Assembly: GCA_937892215.1 (NCBI GenBank)
Contig: CALAVE010000034.1
Location: forward strand, 1 to 5,721
Direction: 5' to 3'
DNA: 5,721 nt
From: an uncultured Porphyromonadaceae bacterium
Lineage (GTDB): Bacteria > Bacteroidota > Bacteroidia > Bacteroidales > Muribaculaceae
Positions 4,667 to 5,721 of the stretch are shown piece after piece. A program made the position numbers and the translations under genes. The first letter of the stretch is position 1, and each line of letters begins with the position of its first letter. The notes beneath the pieces are model-generated. The model did no database searches. It was not told where the DNA came from and saw only the letters and a program-made list of their open reading frames with translations.

Positions 4667-5721
4667 ATGGCTGAAAATCAGAACATAGAATACAAAGAAT
4701 CGTGGCGCGACGAATATCTGAAATGGATATGCGGCTTCGCCAATGCGCAAGGCGGCTCGATATACATTGGCATTGACGACAATCAGAAAGTCGTGGGTGT
4801 CAGCAATTCCCACCGCTTGTTGGAAGATATTCCCAACAAGATTGTAACTACACTCGGCATCGTGTGTGACGTTAATCTACTGGAGCGCGAAGGCAAAGAC
4901 GTTATCGAGATAGTCGTTGAGCCGAGCAATATGCCCATCGCATATAAAGGCGAGTATCACATACGCAGCGGCGCAACCAAGCAGCAGTTGCGAGGTGTCG
5001 CCCTTCAGCAGTTCATCCTGAAGAAGATGGGCCTGTCGTGGGATGAGATTCCTACCGAGGTTGGGATTGACAAAATCGACCGTATAGCCATAGAATATTT
5101 CTTGCGCAAAGGTATCTTCCACAAACGCCTCAGTCCTGAAGCCATCAATTATACGACCGAAGAAGTATTGCAGAACCTGCAACTAATCAACGATGAGGGA
5201 AAACTTAAAAATGCCGCATTGTTGCTGTTCGGCAAAGACCCACAACGCCATTTTGTCTCGGCTATATTCCGCATAGGCCGTTTTGGCGGAGAAAACAATG
5301 ATTTGCTATCCCAAGACACTATTGAAGGGAATATTCTTCAGATGGGTGACAAAGTGGTCGAAATCCTAAAGAACAAGTATCTCATTTCTCCAATTCATTA
5401 TGAGGGAATGGTAAGGGTCGAGACGCTTGAAATTCCCGAAGATGCCCTACGAGAGATATTGTATAATGCTATTTGCCACAAGGAGTACACAGGCGCACAT
5501 ATCCAAATGCGCGTTTATAATGACCGCATCACTATATGGAATCAAGGTGGATTGCCATTCGGTGTTACCATTGACTCTCTTATGGAACAACACTCCTCTC
5601 ACCCTCGCAACAAAAATATTGCCAACACATTCTTCAAAGCCGGTTTCATTGAGGCTTGGGGTCGTGGTATCGGGAAAGTTAACGATGAATTCAAGAAAGC
5701 GAACCCACCTCTACCGAAGTA
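4667..5721 (+). CDS. AlbA_2 (Schlafen-like) / HATPase_c_4 protein, COG2865-like regulator, 3' end outside the window
   Basis: The frame is open for 351 codons from ATG 4667 to the window end without a stop. Residues 6-105 are an AlbA_2 (Schlafen AlbA) domain: NIEYKESW, then LKWICGFANAQGGSIYIGID (18-37) and the closing YHIRSGATKQ (97-106), a putative nucleic-acid-binding module. Residues 180-200 (LKNAALLLFGKDPQRHFVSA) are the typical middle segment. Residues 255-340 are a GHKL-type HATPase_c_4 region: ALREILYNAICHKEY (260-274) with Glu263 and Asn267 as N-box, IWNQGGLP (290-297), SHPRNKNIANTFFKAGFIEA (311-330) and the glycine-rich WGRGIGK (331-337). The winged-helix end of this family should lie beyond the window. 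Such proteins are often labelled RecG-like or predicted transcriptional regulators; the biochemical role is poorly defined. It is divergent from the virion operon and AT-richer (5281-5340: 22 of 60 G+C; capsid gene 3241-3300: 37 of 60), suggesting a separate origin. Confidence 0.88.
   Translation, partial: MAENQNIEYKESWRDEYLKWICGFANAQGGSIYIGIDDNQKVVGVSNSHRLLEDIPNKIVTTLGIVCDVNLLEREGKDVIEIVVEPSNMPIAYKGEYHIRSGATKQQLRGVALQQFILKKMGLSWDEIPTEVGIDKIDRIAIEYFLRKGIFHKRLSPEAINYTTEEVLQNLQLINDEGKLKNAALLLFGKDPQRHFVSAIFRIGRFGGENNDLLSQDTIEGNILQMGDKVVEILKNKYLISPIHYEGMVRVETLEIPEDALREILYNAICHKEYTGAHIQMRVYNDRITIWNQGGLPFGVTIDSLMEQHSSHPRNKNIANTFFKAGFIEAWGRGIGKVNDEFKKANPPLPK

Noticed and set aside
1..5721. CRISPR array, insertion sequence or diversity-generating retroelement
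   Set aside because: No regularly spaced repeats, no transposase or reverse transcriptase motifs, and no template/variable repeat pair were seen on either strand.

Overview
The window looks like part of a tailed-phage (Caudovirales-type) prophage or phage genome from a member of the Bacteroidetes, probably gut Bacteroidales. The phage assignment rests on a ClpP-fold head-maturation protease immediately followed by a protein that reads as an HK97-fold major capsid protein. The host assignment rests on promoter elements matching the Bacteroidetes TAnnTTTG -7 consensus, A/T-rich leaders with little or no Shine-Dalgarno sequence, and the look of the proteins. No database search was possible, so family names are from reading the translations.

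Layout from right to left. A divergent intergenic region (4549-4666) separates two transcription units. Rightward from 4667 runs a Schlafen/AlbA_2 plus HATPase_c_4 protein (COG2865-like 'RecG-like' regulator), cut by the window end. Leftward runs a compact virion operon: protease with a long C-terminal extension that may be the scaffold (4548-3451), major capsid protein (3422-2454), an Ala/Thr-rich probable structural protein of the kind found next to Bacteroidetes phage capsid genes (2421-1636), a phosphoribosyltransferase-like protein (1630-947) and an unrecognised coil-rich protein (950-237). Junctions are 28 nt, 32 nt, 5 nt and a 4-nt ATGA overlap. I see no promoter consensus inside the operon, so it is probably one transcript. 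A promoter with both boxes lies at 4569-4600, and a perfect 7-bp dyad overlaps its -7 box, which suggests a repressor-type operator.

The left end (96-236) has no protein gene that I can support. It holds a set of nested complementary segments preceded by a TAnnTTTG element and closed by a strong hairpin. Two G-U pairs form only on the + strand, so I propose a small structured RNA transcribed rightward and ending against the 3' end of the virion operon. Left of it, the first 31 codons of another leftward ORF are visible (95-1).

Most notable points: the candidate structured RNA with a mutually exclusive terminator pairing; a phosphoribosyltransferase embedded in a head-gene operon, with AT-rich catalytic end and GC-rich front; a hairpin burying its start codon; a protease lacking the expected acidic residue; the absence of terminase and portal genes upstream of the protease; and the AT-richer AlbA_2 gene at the head of the divergent unit, which looks like an accessory (moron-type) or regulatory gene.
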